Of a stretch of DNA of 63,506 nucleotides, positions 8,458-17,827 are shown one piece after another. The stretch spans positions 1 through 63,506 of the forward strand of contig CAZKTA010000017.1 of the NCBI GenBank assembly GCA_964555645.1, read 5' to 3'. The stretch comes from DTLC01 sp964555645. Its GTDB lineage: Bacteria; Verrucomicrobiota; Verrucomicrobiia; Limisphaerales; DTLC01. Numbering within the stretch: position 1 is the first letter of the stretch; each line of letters opens with the position of its first letter. A program made the translations under genes and the position numbers. The notes under the pieces are model-generated. The model saw only the letters and a list, made by a program, of their open reading frames with translations, was not told the DNA's origin and made no database searches.

Positions 8458-8985
8458 TCAGGCGTTTGTCTTGCCTTTTTGCCTATGCATAAGTGCCATT
8501 TGCGCAGGGGTAAGAAGCCAGTCCAATCGCGCACATCGGCCGAACCTAAGCCTATCGACTGAGAGTTTGCACAAGCTGCCTTTCTTGATCGAGATCGCGG
8601 CGTCGGCTCTGCCGGTCACAAGAACTGACACGAGCCGGCTCAGGTAAGGTTCATGTCCAACGAGCAAAACTGCTTCCGGGGGCGGGTCAATCCGGCGCAG
8701 GCGATTGATGAGTTTTTTCTGACTCGCACCCACGACAAGCTCATCGGCAAGCATAACTCGGTCCTGCAATTTCAAAGTCCGCGCCACAATGGAGGCAGTT
8801 TGTTTTGCTCGAACAAGCGGGCTGCTCAACACAAGACCGATCGCCACTTCCATTAAGCGCATTGCGCGTGCAACATTTTTGATCACACGTTTGCCTTTGG
8901 GTGTTAGCGACCGGTCAAAATCTGTTTTTACATTGGCAGTCTCGAGCTCAACTGCTTGGCCGTGTCTTAAAAGGTAGATTTCCAT
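8458..8985 (-). CDS. Histidine phosphatase family protein, SixA-like
   Basis: A 175-residue phosphohistidine-phosphatase-like protein. The N-terminal MEIYLLRHGQAVE carries the catalytic RHG, LSSPLVRAKQTA the second conserved Arg, and LLVGHEPYLSRLV the second His. This compact form matches SixA. A longer frame exists upstream, but the family begins exactly at this ATG. It converges on the second kinase-like gene with a seven-base gap and diverges from tgt. Confidence 0.85.
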   Translation of the reverse strand: MEIYLLRHGQAVELETANVKTDFDRSLTPKGKRVIKNVARAMRLMEVAIGLVLSSPLVRAKQTASIVARTLKLQDRVMLADELVVGASQKKLINRLRRIDPPPEAVLLVGHEPYLSRLVSVLVTGRADAAISIKKGSLCKLSVDRLRFGRCARLDWLLTPAQMALMHRQKGKTNA

Positions 8986-9204
8986 GCACCAAATCCTGAC
9001 CGAAGTTGCACGGCTTGCAAGCAGAAGCAGGTTGGACTCTGGAAAGGTGCAGCTTGGATTTTTCTGGGAACCGGTCACGTGAGCGGACCGGTTGACGGTG
9101 TTGGCTCTGGTGGTCGGCCGGGTATTGAAGCAAATCATTGTGAGTATTTGCCTGTGGATTCGAGCTTTGCTGCCTTGAGACTTTCAGATACAACGCTCAG
9201 GCTG

Positions 9205-10338
9205 ATGTTTGAGCTGCTTAAAACCGATTCGCGCACCAAAGCGCGCCTTGGCAGGCTCAAAACTGCGCATGGCGCGGTTGAGACACCCGTGTTCATGCCA
9301 GTTGGCACACAAGCCTCGGTCAAGGCGATCGACCCACGCGAGTTACGTGAATTAGGTGTGCAGATCATACTTGGCAACACGTATCATCTGTGCATACGAC
9401 CAGGGACCGAGGTTATCCGTGCTTCGGGCGGTTTGCATGCGTTCATGAACTGGCACGGGCCAATCCTAACGGATAGTGGTGGGTACCAGGTGTTCAGCCT
9501 CGCCAAAATCAGAAAAGTCAGACCGCACGGTGTCGAGTTCCAATCGCACCTTGACGGTGCTCGACTTTTCCTCGGGCCAAAAGAAGCAATGCAAATCCAG
9601 TGTGTGCTAGGCTCGGACATCGCGATGGCATTTGACGAGTGCCCGCCGCATACGGCAACGGCGCGTCAACTCCGAGCAGCAGTCGAACGCACCATACATT
9701 GGGCAAGAGAATGCCGTGAACAACCGCGCGCTACCGGTCAATTGGTATTCGGAATTGTGCAGGGCGGCACGGACGCGCAATTGCGCCGGCATTGTGCAGA
9801 GGCGGTTGTTGCGCTTGGATTCGACGGCTACGCAATCGGCGGTGTAAGCGTGGGCGAACCAGAGCCGGAAATGATACGCGCAATCGAACTGACCGAGCCG
9901 TACCTGCCGGTTGACAAACCGCGTTATGCAATGGGCCTGGGCACACCTGCACAAATGATTGAAATGATCGCGCGTGGGATCGACATGTTCGATTGCGTCT
10001 TGCCAACGCGCGTAGCGCGCAACGGCGGTGCGTTCACGCGCAAAGGACTGCTCAGCATCAAAGCTGCCACTTACAAAAGTGATTTCGGACCGATCGAGGA
10101 CGGGTGCGACTGTTTTGCCTGTCGGCATTTTACACGTGCGTATCTGCGGCACTTGCTCAACGTGCGGGAGATTCTCGGCCTGCGAATGTTGAGTGTTCAC
10201 AATACGCGCATGTTTGTGCGGTTGCTTGCAGATGCGCGTACAGCAATTGCAGCCGGCAACTTTGACGAGTTCAGACGCGAATTTGTCGCAAACTACAAAC
10301 CGTCACGACGCGTGCTCGCCGCACGCGGCACAGAGTGA
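9205..10338 (+). CDS. tgt: tRNA-guanine transglycosylase
   Basis: Inserts preQ1 at the wobble G of tRNAs with GUN anticodons (377 residues, full length). The substrate-binding motif DSGGYQVFS and the nucleophile Asp in FDCVLPTRVARNG are present. The zinc site is CDCFACRHF followed by a His in SVHN near the C terminus. The frame is open for 42 codons upstream, but homologues begin at MFELLKTDSRT. The gene converges on the GH2 glycosidase gene; a copy of the dispersed repeat lies between them. Confidence 0.96.
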   Translation: MFELLKTDSRTKARLGRLKTAHGAVETPVFMPVGTQASVKAIDPRELRELGVQIILGNTYHLCIRPGTEVIRASGGLHAFMNWHGPILTDSGGYQVFSLAKIRKVRPHGVEFQSHLDGARLFLGPKEAMQIQCVLGSDIAMAFDECPPHTATARQLRAAVERTIHWARECREQPRATGQLVFGIVQGGTDAQLRRHCAEAVVALGFDGYAIGGVSVGEPEPEMIRAIELTEPYLPVDKPRYAMGLGTPAQMIEMIARGIDMFDCVLPTRVARNGGAFTRKGLLSIKAATYKSDFGPIEDGCDCFACRHFTRAYLRHLLNVREILGLRMLSVHNTRMFVRLLADARTAIAAGNFDEFRREFVANYKPSRRVLAARGTE

Positions 10339-10399
10339 GAAAACACTGCTCGGTCGTTTACCCCGAAGCCGTACCAAAGCTCTTTTGGCTCGGCAGAGA

Positions 10400-10513
10400 A
10401 AAGTTTTGCCCTACGGCGCGCAAAGCTGCAGGCAGGGCGCATGTGCTCCACATCCAACCAAGTAATTCGGGCCAAATGGCGCAGTCACAAAGTGAAAATG
10501 CCATTAGTCGGCC
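10400..10513 (-). repeat. Dispersed intergenic repeat, copy B (inverted, truncated)
   Basis: On the minus strand this reads CGACTAATGGCATTTTCAC, then GCGCCATTTGGCCCGAATT and ACTTGGTTGGATGTGGAGCA, closely matching the left third of copy C (19345 onward). Similarity fades after GGCAAAAC, so only about 115 bases remain. It begins about 75 bases after the stop of the minus-strand GH2 gene and in the same orientation as that gene. Confidence 0.75.
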
Positions 10514-10586
10514 CAATTTGCCGAAAAATCTTTGGCGGTTCTGACAAGACGCAAGCGGGGCTCTCCGGTATCAAGGCCACTGTTCA

Positions 10587-13463
10587 TCACTGAATCTGGC
10601 CGAAATAAAAACTCACCGACCCTGAATATTCGCCCTGCGCAATGTTCGGCTGGCCTTGCGGACCAGTTGTGGCTGCGTCTTTGAACTTGCTGCCCATTGG
10701 CGGGATCGCATGCAAAAATCCCAGCCCGCACTGCGGCAGGGTCACCTTTGTCTTACCTGCGATGTCATCCGGCGGTTGCTCGGGCGTAAGCACTTGCACG
10801 AAAGGAATGTTGTTGGGAACAACTGTGATCAGCCCCTCAGCGGTCTCAAGTTGCATGCAGCAAACGTTGGCAAAGCAACCTTTGAATTCGGGATAAATCC
10901 AGTCGCGCCAGCCGGTGATTGTGTTGTTGTACTCGTTTTCCCAGATGCCAAACGTGACACCGCGCAGACGGTTCTTCCAAACCCGATACGGTCCGTTGCC
11001 GAGCCAGCGTTTGCGTTTGACGAGCTTTTCCGGGTAATCGAACACGATGCCGTGTGCATCGTTTGTGCCAACACAGCGATAAGTGTAATCGCATATCACA
11101 GCACCATCGTTGCAAACACGCCAGACAAGTTTCTTCAACTCGCCTTCAAATATGGCCGTCAACACTACGGCGCCCTCGATGTTGGTCTTTTGGATGCTCA
11201 CCAATTTTGAGCTGCCGGTAACCAGGCGCGGCCCAGCAAGCGAAATTGTCTGTCCGTTGCATTCTACGCTGCTGAGCAGACCAGTCTGCCTGCTGAACCG
11301 AACCTTGATCACTCCACCAGGGCCTGAAGTTAAAGTTTTGATCTCAACGGCATTCGCCGTTTCCGTCGCGGTCGGTAGGCCAAAGGATGAAATATTGGCT
11401 TGTGAATAACCACCTCCAAAATGCGCCGAAGGCCACACCCACGTCCACAACTCGCGTCCGTACGGGTCATCAACCCGCAGCGTGATCACGTTGGCACCGT
11501 CGCGATCCAAATTCTTGGGAATCGGCAGTGCCATTGTGACTTTGGCGCCCGGCGGCAGGTTCGTTACGGAAAAGGTTCCCTCGGCAACAACCCGGTTAAT
11601 CGAATTTGTGGCTGGCCCCAGCCGAAGTTGGCGCGTTTGCCAGGTGAACCTACACCGGCTCGCATCAGTGAAGCTGTAGTGATTTTCGACTGTGAACTTG
11701 CCGTTTGGTTCGCGCCGAACCTGAATGGGCGACCAGATTTCTTTGATGGCGTAAAAGCTCCCCTCGCGCTGCCGATACGGGCCGACAATGCCGTCGGGTG
11801 CTTGATTCCCAGCAGTGTCAATTTCGCCGGTGTCGGGTCGCTTTAAGCCGTCGTCAGTTAAAACCCAAATAAACCCACCGGCGCAATTCGACTGGCTCAT
11901 CATCATGCGCCAGTAATCTTCAAGGCCGGCGCCTGCACCGCCGTCGAACATGCCGTGCAAAAACTCTGTAGGCATGTAAATCCAGCCGTTGGGCAGATTG
12001 CTGTTGACAAGTTCCCGGCCTTCCTTTGCGTGGTAATACATCGGTGCACCCGCAGCGGCGATTTGCGCAGTCTCATACGCAAGGTAATGCGCGGTGTTGA
12101 TACCGTTGAATGGTTCCCACGGATGCAGCACACGCCGCTTTTGGATATCGAACTGGGCGAAAACTGCATCTAAATTCGTGTTAAACCCGCCTTCGTTACC
12201 ATTGCACCAGAACAAAATGCACGGGTGATTCACATCACGCGTGACCATTGCCTCCACAAGTTTTATGCCCACTTGGTCGTCGTAGTGATTGTGCCAGCCT
12301 GCTAACTCGTTCAGTACGTACAACCCAAGCTCATCGCACAAGTCAAGAAACTCGGCATCAGGCGGGTAATGCGACATGCGCACCGCGTTACCGTTCATGT
12401 CCTTGATCGTCTCGATGTCGAGCCGGTGCACAGCTTCGCTCAAACATCGGCCTGAATCCGGCCAGAACGAATGCCGGTTAACGCCTTTGAGAATGATTTT
12501 CCCCCCGTTCAGATACAACCCATCGCCGTCGCGCACTTCGAATGTGCGAAAGCCGAACCGCTGGCCGTACCGATGCAGCACATGCGCGCCATGTCTGAGC
12601 CGGACTTCAACACGGTACAGATTCGGTGTTTCAGCCGTCCACGCGCGCGGTGCAGCAACCTTAGTTCGCAGTGTCGCCTTCAGTGGGTCTGCTCCACCCA
12701 AGGCCGAGGTTGCAACCCGCAGTCCTGTTGAAAACGTGTCTCCGACCGGCGTGCCATCGAGCGTCATGATCTGCGCCTCAATAAACATCTCTGCATCTGC
12801 GCTTGTTATGCCGTGGACAAACACGTCCATTGCAAATACACCGTCGTGACGCGCGTCAATGGCAACGCGCTCGATGAACTGTGGCGGCACAACCTCCAGA
12901 TAAACCGGCCTGTAAATACCACCAAATACCCAGTAGTCAGCTAGCCGCTCCGCCCTGTTAACAGATTGATTTGCAGAGTGCTTTGCAACTGTTACCTCAA
13001 GCAGATTGGTTTGGCCAAGCTTGAGCAGCCGCGTCACTTCGTACTTGAACCTGTAAAAGCCGCCCTGATGAACAGGCCCGACAACCTCACCGTTGAGCCG
13101 CGCTTCGGTGTCGGTCATTACCCCCTCAAACACGAGAAACACGCGTTGCCCAGCAAGATCTGCAGGAGCAAAAAAATCATGTCGGTAAAGGCCTTTTTCG
13201 TTCTGTGCCGCAGGTGAGTCTTTCTTGTAGTTAAGAGTGCCGAACCCGTGCATTTCCCAGTTTGATGGCACGGGTATGTTGGTCCAAAACCCAGAGTTCG
13301 CTCCCGCGGTACACATGAACTGCCACCGTACCGCATCGTCCTTACCTCGACCCGACAGGTAAATGCGCCGTGTCTCATTACCGCTGGCGTGTGCAGTGCA
13401 CAGTACACTTAGCAGAAGCATCAAACATTTTAACAGGAAGATTGGGGTCAAGATGGAAAACAC
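10587..13463 (-). CDS. Secreted glycoside hydrolase family 2 protein, beta-galactosidase-like
   Basis: A large GH2 enzyme (about 958 residues from this start) expected to remove beta-linked sugars such as galactose outside the cytoplasm. The sugar-binding domain has PVPSNWEMHGFGTL. The catalytic barrel has KGVNRHSFWPDSGR, the acid/base Glu in CNGNEGGF and a likely nucleophile Glu in MPTEFLHGMF. A hydrophobic signal segment (FLLKCLMLLLSVLCTAHASG) precedes the mature part. The frame is open to 13718, but the extra 85 residues look non-coding; I chose a GTG just before the signal peptide, and the ATG at 13421 is an alternative. Transcribed divergently from an aminotransferase gene. Confidence 0.88.
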   Translation of the reverse strand: MFSILTPIFLLKCLMLLLSVLCTAHASGNETRRIYLSGRGKDDAVRWQFMCTAGANSGFWTNIPVPSNWEMHGFGTLNYKKDSPAAQNEKGLYRHDFFAPADLAGQRVFLVFEGVMTDTEARLNGEVVGPVHQGGFYRFKYEVTRLLKLGQTNLLEVTVAKHSANQSVNRAERLADYWVFGGIYRPVYLEVVPPQFIERVAIDARHDGVFAMDVFVHGITSADAEMFIEAQIMTLDGTPVGDTFSTGLRVATSALGGADPLKATLRTKVAAPRAWTAETPNLYRVEVRLRHGAHVLHRYGQRFGFRTFEVRDGDGLYLNGGKIILKGVNRHSFWPDSGRCLSEAVHRLDIETIKDMNGNAVRMSHYPPDAEFLDLCDELGLYVLNELAGWHNHYDDQVGIKLVEAMVTRDVNHPCILFWCNGNEGGFNTNLDAVFAQFDIQKRRVLHPWEPFNGINTAHYLAYETAQIAAAGAPMYYHAKEGRELVNSNLPNGWIYMPTEFLHGMFDGGAGAGLEDYWRMMMSQSNCAGGFIWVLTDDGLKRPDTGEIDTAGNQAPDGIVGPYRQREGSFYAIKEIWSPIQVRREPNGKFTVENHYSFTDASRCRFTWQTRQLRLGPATNSINRVVAEGTFSVTNLPPGAKVTMALPIPKNLDRDGANVITLRVDDPYGRELWTWVWPSAHFGGGYSQANISSFGLPTATETANAVEIKTLTSGPGGVIKVRFSRQTGLLSSVECNGQTISLAGPRLVTGSSKLVSIQKTNIEGAVVLTAIFEGELKKLVWRVCNDGAVICDYTYRCVGTNDAHGIVFDYPEKLVKRKRWLGNGPYRVWKNRLRGVTFGIWENEYNNTITGWRDWIYPEFKGCFANVCCMQLETAEGLITVVPNNIPFVQVLTPEQPPDDIAGKTKVTLPQCGLGFLHAIPPMGSKFKDAATTGPQGQPNIAQGEYSGSVSFYFGQIQ

Positions 13464-13789
13464 ACACGGCACGCGCTGCAATTGCAGGATTTTCTGTTGC
13501 GCGCCGCACAGGCTGTCTGCCAACGGTTGAGCGCGAATTAGTTTTGCGGCACCGTGTTGCTCTGTGCACGGAACCCAGGTCTGAGGCTGTTTAGCGCGCC
13601 CCCGGACAACACACGCCGACGGTGTATGCGCGCTTTGTGTTGTTTGCAGCTTCAGTTGGTGTGGGGTAAAACCGTTCATCGGCCAATGACTGTAAGCTGA
13701 AGGCAGTTTGTTGGCCAATTCATTTTCAAATTGTGAGCGGCGCCACCGTAATTTACGATGCGCGCCGCTTGTTCGTTTCAGTGCGGTGC

Positions 13790-15034
13790 ATGAAACCTAA
13801 AATTTCAGAAAGTGTCAGCAAATTTCAGTGCGCCAAATCGCCCGTACGCGAGATAATGGACCTGGCCAACCCAGAATTTTTCAAGCGCACAGGGCTAGAT
13901 CACAAAACGATCATTTCATTTTCAGGCGGTTGGGTTAACCATGAATCGCCAAACGAATTGCGGGTGGCATACGCGGATATTGCGCGTGACACGAGCCGGT
14001 TCCACGCTTGCGGTGCGTACTCACCTACGATTGGCACCCCCGAATGCAGAACCGCTATTGCCAACTACGAAAAACATCTGTTCGGCTCTGACATGGACAT
14101 TGGCCCACAAAACATTGCCATAGGCGCGAACTCGACCCAGCTCACCGCAAGCCTAATGCAAATCGTGCTCAGCCCCGGCGATAAACTGCTCCTGCCGGAT
14201 CCGGCCTACTGCAATTACCCGGCTCAAGCCGCTGCGATTCAGGGAGTTGAAATCATTCGGTTCCAAGTCCTTGACGTGGCAAACTGGCGGTACGTAGCCG
14301 ACGAAAAAGCTGATGAACTCGCCGCATTCATTCGCGCACAGAAACCAAAGATGATCTTGTTATGTGCGCCGGACAATCCGACCTCGCAGGTTCCTTCGAC
14401 TCGGTTCGTCAAGGCCGCGCTCGACGCTGCAATTGACGTTGGCGCGTTTCTCGTCATTGATTTCGCTTACAAAGAGATCGTCTGGGGCGGTCATTACCCG
14501 GAATATTTCGCGTGGGGACCCACTGACAACTTTGTCACCATTCATTCGAACTCAAAATGGTGTCGGGGCCTGGGCCGGCGCCTCGGCTGGATCGAAGGCC
14601 CACCAGACATAATTGATGCGCTGGAGGCAAGCCAGGCTGCAAGCATTCTTTGCCCGGACACACTCCATCAAATGGCGCTTGCTGAGTACATCAAAAAAGG
14701 CGTCGCAACCAACAGCATCAAACCGTATATTGCGCAAATGGCCAACCGGTATGCGCTGGCCGCAACCCGCACCGTTCAAGCTGTGCGGGATTACCTCGGC
14801 ATGCCGTGCCTAGAGCCGCAAGGCGGCCTTTACACTGTTGTGCAGACAGGCGTGGAAAGCTCGGCCTTTGCACGCTTTGCGCTCGAAAAAGCCGGTGTAG
14901 TTGTGGTGCCAGGTTGGGGGTTCGGCGACACTCTTAAAGATGCAATTCGCCTTTCGTATGGCCCGCTCGTGAACGAGCTCGAAAAAATTGACCTTGGTTT
15001 GCAACGGCTCGGGGCCGCTCTTGCAAGCAAGTAA
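13790..15034 (+). CDS. PLP-dependent aminotransferase, class I/II
   Basis: A 414-residue fold-type I aminotransferase. Visible features are the cofactor-binding region GANSTQLTASLMQ, PDPAYCNYPAQ, the substrate/PLP Asn in CAPDNPTSQVP, the PLP Asp region VIDFAYKE and the Schiff-base Lys in SNSKWCRGLGRRLGW. The C-terminal Arg that holds the carboxylate is in IRLSYG. The amino acid used cannot be told from sequence alone. I start at MKPKISESVSKFQ; the frame extends 19 codons upstream. Confidence 0.88.
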   Translation: MKPKISESVSKFQCAKSPVREIMDLANPEFFKRTGLDHKTIISFSGGWVNHESPNELRVAYADIARDTSRFHACGAYSPTIGTPECRTAIANYEKHLFGSDMDIGPQNIAIGANSTQLTASLMQIVLSPGDKLLLPDPAYCNYPAQAAAIQGVEIIRFQVLDVANWRYVADEKADELAAFIRAQKPKMILLCAPDNPTSQVPSTRFVKAALDAAIDVGAFLVIDFAYKEIVWGGHYPEYFAWGPTDNFVTIHSNSKWCRGLGRRLGWIEGPPDIIDALEASQAASILCPDTLHQMALAEYIKKGVATNSIKPYIAQMANRYALAATRTVQAVRDYLGMPCLEPQGGLYTVVQTGVESSAFARFALEKAGVVVVPGWGFGDTLKDAIRLSYGPLVNELEKIDLGLQRLGAALASK

Positions 15035-15082
15035 TACGGCCTGGTCACCAGTTCCGCATACGGACAACGTGGCTGAGGCAAC

Positions 15083-17299
15083 TCATGGTAATTGCACAGC
15101 CCGATAGAACTTTTGCGGTGTGTTTGTCCAACCCCAGTCAACCACATGGTACGGGCTGCTCGGAAGCACACCGCTCCAGAGCGGCCACCATTGGTTGGCA
15201 CCACTACTGATGTTGGTGGTGTATTCGAGCGTGTTTCTTGTTCCTGGTACACCCCAGTAGGTCAAGACCGGCACAGAGTTGCTCGCAGTTATAGTCAGCG
15301 CCGGGAACGGCCCCAGGCACAACAGCGAGACAGTGTACGCGCCGGGGTCCTGGTAATTCGAGTCGTGTAGCAGAATTGTGTATGTGCCCGTGCTCGGTAG
15401 GGTGATGCTCCCGGTGGGTTTGTCGCACACGTTTGTGGCAAGTAACTGGCCTGTTGGGCTATAGACCCTTGCACGCACACACAGATCCGGCTCAGGACTA
15501 TATGCGCTCACAATCACGGTCTGGCCTGCAAAGCCGGCGAATGTGTAAATGTGAGTTTCAGCCCGCATTCCGATTGTGTTTGTGACGGTTTGCCCGCAAC
15601 CGATCTGTGTGCCGCATTGCCCGGTCACAAAAGACAGGCTCAACCCATACGGACCTGTATCCTGGTAATTACCGTCATGCACACGGATTGTGTATGTGCC
15701 TGTTTCAGGCAAGAAAATGGCTGCACTCGAACCGTTGCAGTTTACACCTCCAATGTAATTGCCACTTGGACTGTGCACGTCAACTGCTGCACACAGGTAC
15801 GGTGAGTCGGGTGTGTAAGTTCCATATGCGCTTACTACAACAATTTGTCCAGCTACGCCACTGAAAGTGTAGGTGTCAGTTTCACCCGGTGAATCGATTG
15901 CGTTTGTAATTGTCTGGCCACAACCAATCTGTGTGCCGCATTGCCCAGTCACAAACGACAAGCTCAACCCGTACGGGCCGGTGTCCTCGTAATTTCCGTC
16001 ATGCACACGGATTGTGTACGTGCCGGTTACGGGCAACACGATATTTGTGCTTGCACCATTGCAACTCATACCACCGATCCAGTTGCCGTTTGGTGCATAC
16101 ACATCAACTGCAGCGCATAGATACGGCGAGTTTGGCGAGTACGTCCCAAAAGCGCTTATGACAATCACCTGGCCGGCTTGCGCGCTGAAAATGTAGGTGT
16201 CAGTTTCACCCTGAAAATCAATCGTGTTTGTGACGGTTTGGCCACATTCAATCTGCGTACCGCATTGGCCGGTCACAAAGGACAAACTCATCCCGTAGGC
16301 GCCTGTGTATTCGTAGAGTCGGTCGTGTACGAGGATCGTATATGTGCCGGTTACGGGTAACACAATGGTACCGGTTGGCTTGTCACAGAGGTTTGTCCCG
16401 AGCAACTGCCCGCTCGGGCTGTACACCGAAACACGCACGCATAGGTTCGGGTCCGAACTGAATGTGCTCACCACCACAACCTGCCCTGCACCACCGGCAA
16501 ATATGTAGGTGTGGGTTTCACCTGCCGACAAAAAGCTGTTCGTGACAGTCTGCCCGCAACCAATCTGCGTACCGCATTGACCTGTCACAAAGGACAAGCT
16601 CAACCAATACGCGCCTGTGTTTTCGTAGATCCGGTCGTGAATGAGCACTGTGTACGTGCCGGTGGTGGGCAACACAATGGTGCCAGTTGGCTTGTCACAC
16701 AGGTTTGTGCCGAGCAACTGTCCACTGGGGCTGTACACCGCTGCACGCACGCACAGCTCCGGCGCAGCAGCGTATGCGTTGAGCACGACAGCCTGTCCTG
16801 CAACACCGACAAATGTGTAGGTGTGGATTTCGCCCGCCGATAAAATGCTGTTGGTGATTGTCTGGCCGCAACCAATCTGCGTACCGCACTGGCCGGTGAC
16901 AAATGATAGACTCAATCCATACGAGCCAGTATCCACGTAATCGCTGTCGTGAACCATGATCGTATAGTTGCCTGTACTCGGCAGTGTGATTGGCGGTGTT
17001 GCCCTGTCGCACACGTTTGTGCCGAGTAATTGGCCCGTCGGGCTATAAACCTTTACGCGAATACACAGATTGGTGTCTGCGCTCGCGCCGCTGACCACGA
17101 TAACCTGGCCTGCGACACCGCCGAAGGTGTATGTGTCGACCTCCCCAGGTAAATCAATTGTGCTGGTAATTGTCTGGCCACAAGCAATCGGCACCTGTGC
17201 GCAGAGAGTTAAAGGCGATGCAAAAACCAGTGCCAAACCGACGGCGAGCAATGCTTGACTTTGCCAAGCCTTAGTAGACCTGATCTTAGCAATTTTCAT
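15083..17299 (-). CDS. Secreted protein with six tandem ~104-residue repeats
   Basis: A 738-residue protein: signal peptide (LLAVGLALVFASPLTLCAQ), six tandem domains, then a C-terminal module ending QKFYRAVQLP. Each domain opens with CGQT(I/V)TN, contains (H/D)TYTF.G.AGQ, then VYSPTGQLLGTN and TYTI.VHD..Y.DTG.YGLSL, and closes with GQCGTQIG. This resembles bacterial pre-peptidase C-terminal (PPC)-type beta-sandwich domains. Paired cysteines suggest disulphides outside the cell. The ATG has a perfect AGGAGG site (complement of 17305-17310); the frame upstream of it is not conserved. Function is unknown, possibly adhesion or polysaccharide binding. Confidence 0.85.
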   Translation of the reverse strand: MKIAKIRSTKAWQSQALLAVGLALVFASPLTLCAQVPIACGQTITSTIDLPGEVDTYTFGGVAGQVIVVSGASADTNLCIRVKVYSPTGQLLGTNVCDRATPPITLPSTGNYTIMVHDSDYVDTGSYGLSLSFVTGQCGTQIGCGQTITNSILSAGEIHTYTFVGVAGQAVVLNAYAAAPELCVRAAVYSPSGQLLGTNLCDKPTGTIVLPTTGTYTVLIHDRIYENTGAYWLSLSFVTGQCGTQIGCGQTVTNSFLSAGETHTYIFAGGAGQVVVVSTFSSDPNLCVRVSVYSPSGQLLGTNLCDKPTGTIVLPVTGTYTILVHDRLYEYTGAYGMSLSFVTGQCGTQIECGQTVTNTIDFQGETDTYIFSAQAGQVIVISAFGTYSPNSPYLCAAVDVYAPNGNWIGGMSCNGASTNIVLPVTGTYTIRVHDGNYEDTGPYGLSLSFVTGQCGTQIGCGQTITNAIDSPGETDTYTFSGVAGQIVVVSAYGTYTPDSPYLCAAVDVHSPSGNYIGGVNCNGSSAAIFLPETGTYTIRVHDGNYQDTGPYGLSLSFVTGQCGTQIGCGQTVTNTIGMRAETHIYTFAGFAGQTVIVSAYSPEPDLCVRARVYSPTGQLLATNVCDKPTGSITLPSTGTYTILLHDSNYQDPGAYTVSLLCLGPFPALTITASNSVPVLTYWGVPGTRNTLEYTTNISSGANQWWPLWSGVLPSSPYHVVDWGWTNTPQKFYRAVQLP
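15305..17182 (-). repeat. Six in-frame ~312-bp tandem repeats inside the secreted protein gene
   Basis: The six PPC-like domains are also conserved at the DNA level. For example, segments around 15588-15625, 15905-15945, 16240-16290, 16545-16600 and 16860-16905 all read close to CAACCAATCTGCGTACCGCA on the plus strand. Such an array can gain or lose units by recombination or slippage, so copy number may vary between strains and short-read assemblies may collapse it. Confidence 0.8.
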
Positions 17300-17827
17300 T
17301 TTTGCCTCCTGCTTCGATGGTACCCTTAAGAACCTGCGTAAAAATAGCATTTTCTCCCCGCAACGCAAGCCCGCACTGCAATCTATCCGGCACCACATAA
17401 ACCTTTAGCCCCCCCAACAAACCGTTCAGCCGGTGGGTGGTTTGTAGGGGCGAAACCCATGCGCGACCGGTATTTGTGAAATTGAACAACCACGCAAGCC
17501 TTACAGCCAGATGCTGAACATTGAGATGGTGCTACTGCAATTCCGGCTGCAACCGCAAGAACAAGTCGTGTCAAAGCCAGATCGACACCAGCCTGCGACC
17601 TGGGGCCCGAACCGTTAGGTGTAAAACGCTCAAAGCCCCTACACATTGTGCCGTACCGCTACCTACAAAAACTTCCGACGTAACTGTAGATGGCTCGGAT
17701 CGGCCCCAACCGATCCGAGGGTGACACGGGTTTCTGTACCCCAACTGGAAAACATTATGGCCGGGGCGAAGCGTATTTAACAACTTTGTTGCGTGCGGGG
17801 ACTGTTTTGGCGCTAAATCATGGGCCG
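17300..17827. other. Intergenic region between the repeat protein and the MFS transporter
   Basis: A 528-base gap without a convincing gene. It is the shared upstream region of two divergent genes. It contains an inverted pair TGTAGGGGC (17442-17450) and GCCCCTACA (17634-17642) about 180 bases apart, which could mark the ends of a small mobile repeat, and a perfect ten-base hairpin at 17694-17719. Confidence 0.5.
17694..17719 (+). promoter_or_regulatory. Perfect 10-bp stem-loop upstream of the MFS transporter
   Basis: CTCGGATCGG, loop CCCCAA, then CCGATCCGAG: ten paired bases with no mismatch. It lies about 108 bases before the transporter start and is not followed by a T-run, so it is unlikely to be a terminator. 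It could be an operator palindrome or a structured leader element; nothing in the sequence separates these. Confidence 0.4.

Noticed and set aside
15305..17182. Regular ~312-base repeats considered as a CRISPR array or satellite
   Set aside because: Unit length is far too long for CRISPR, units are in frame, and they encode repeated protein domains.
17300..17440. Riboswitch in the leader of the repeat-protein gene
   Set aside because: I could not match a known aptamer consensus; the region shows only weak pairing.
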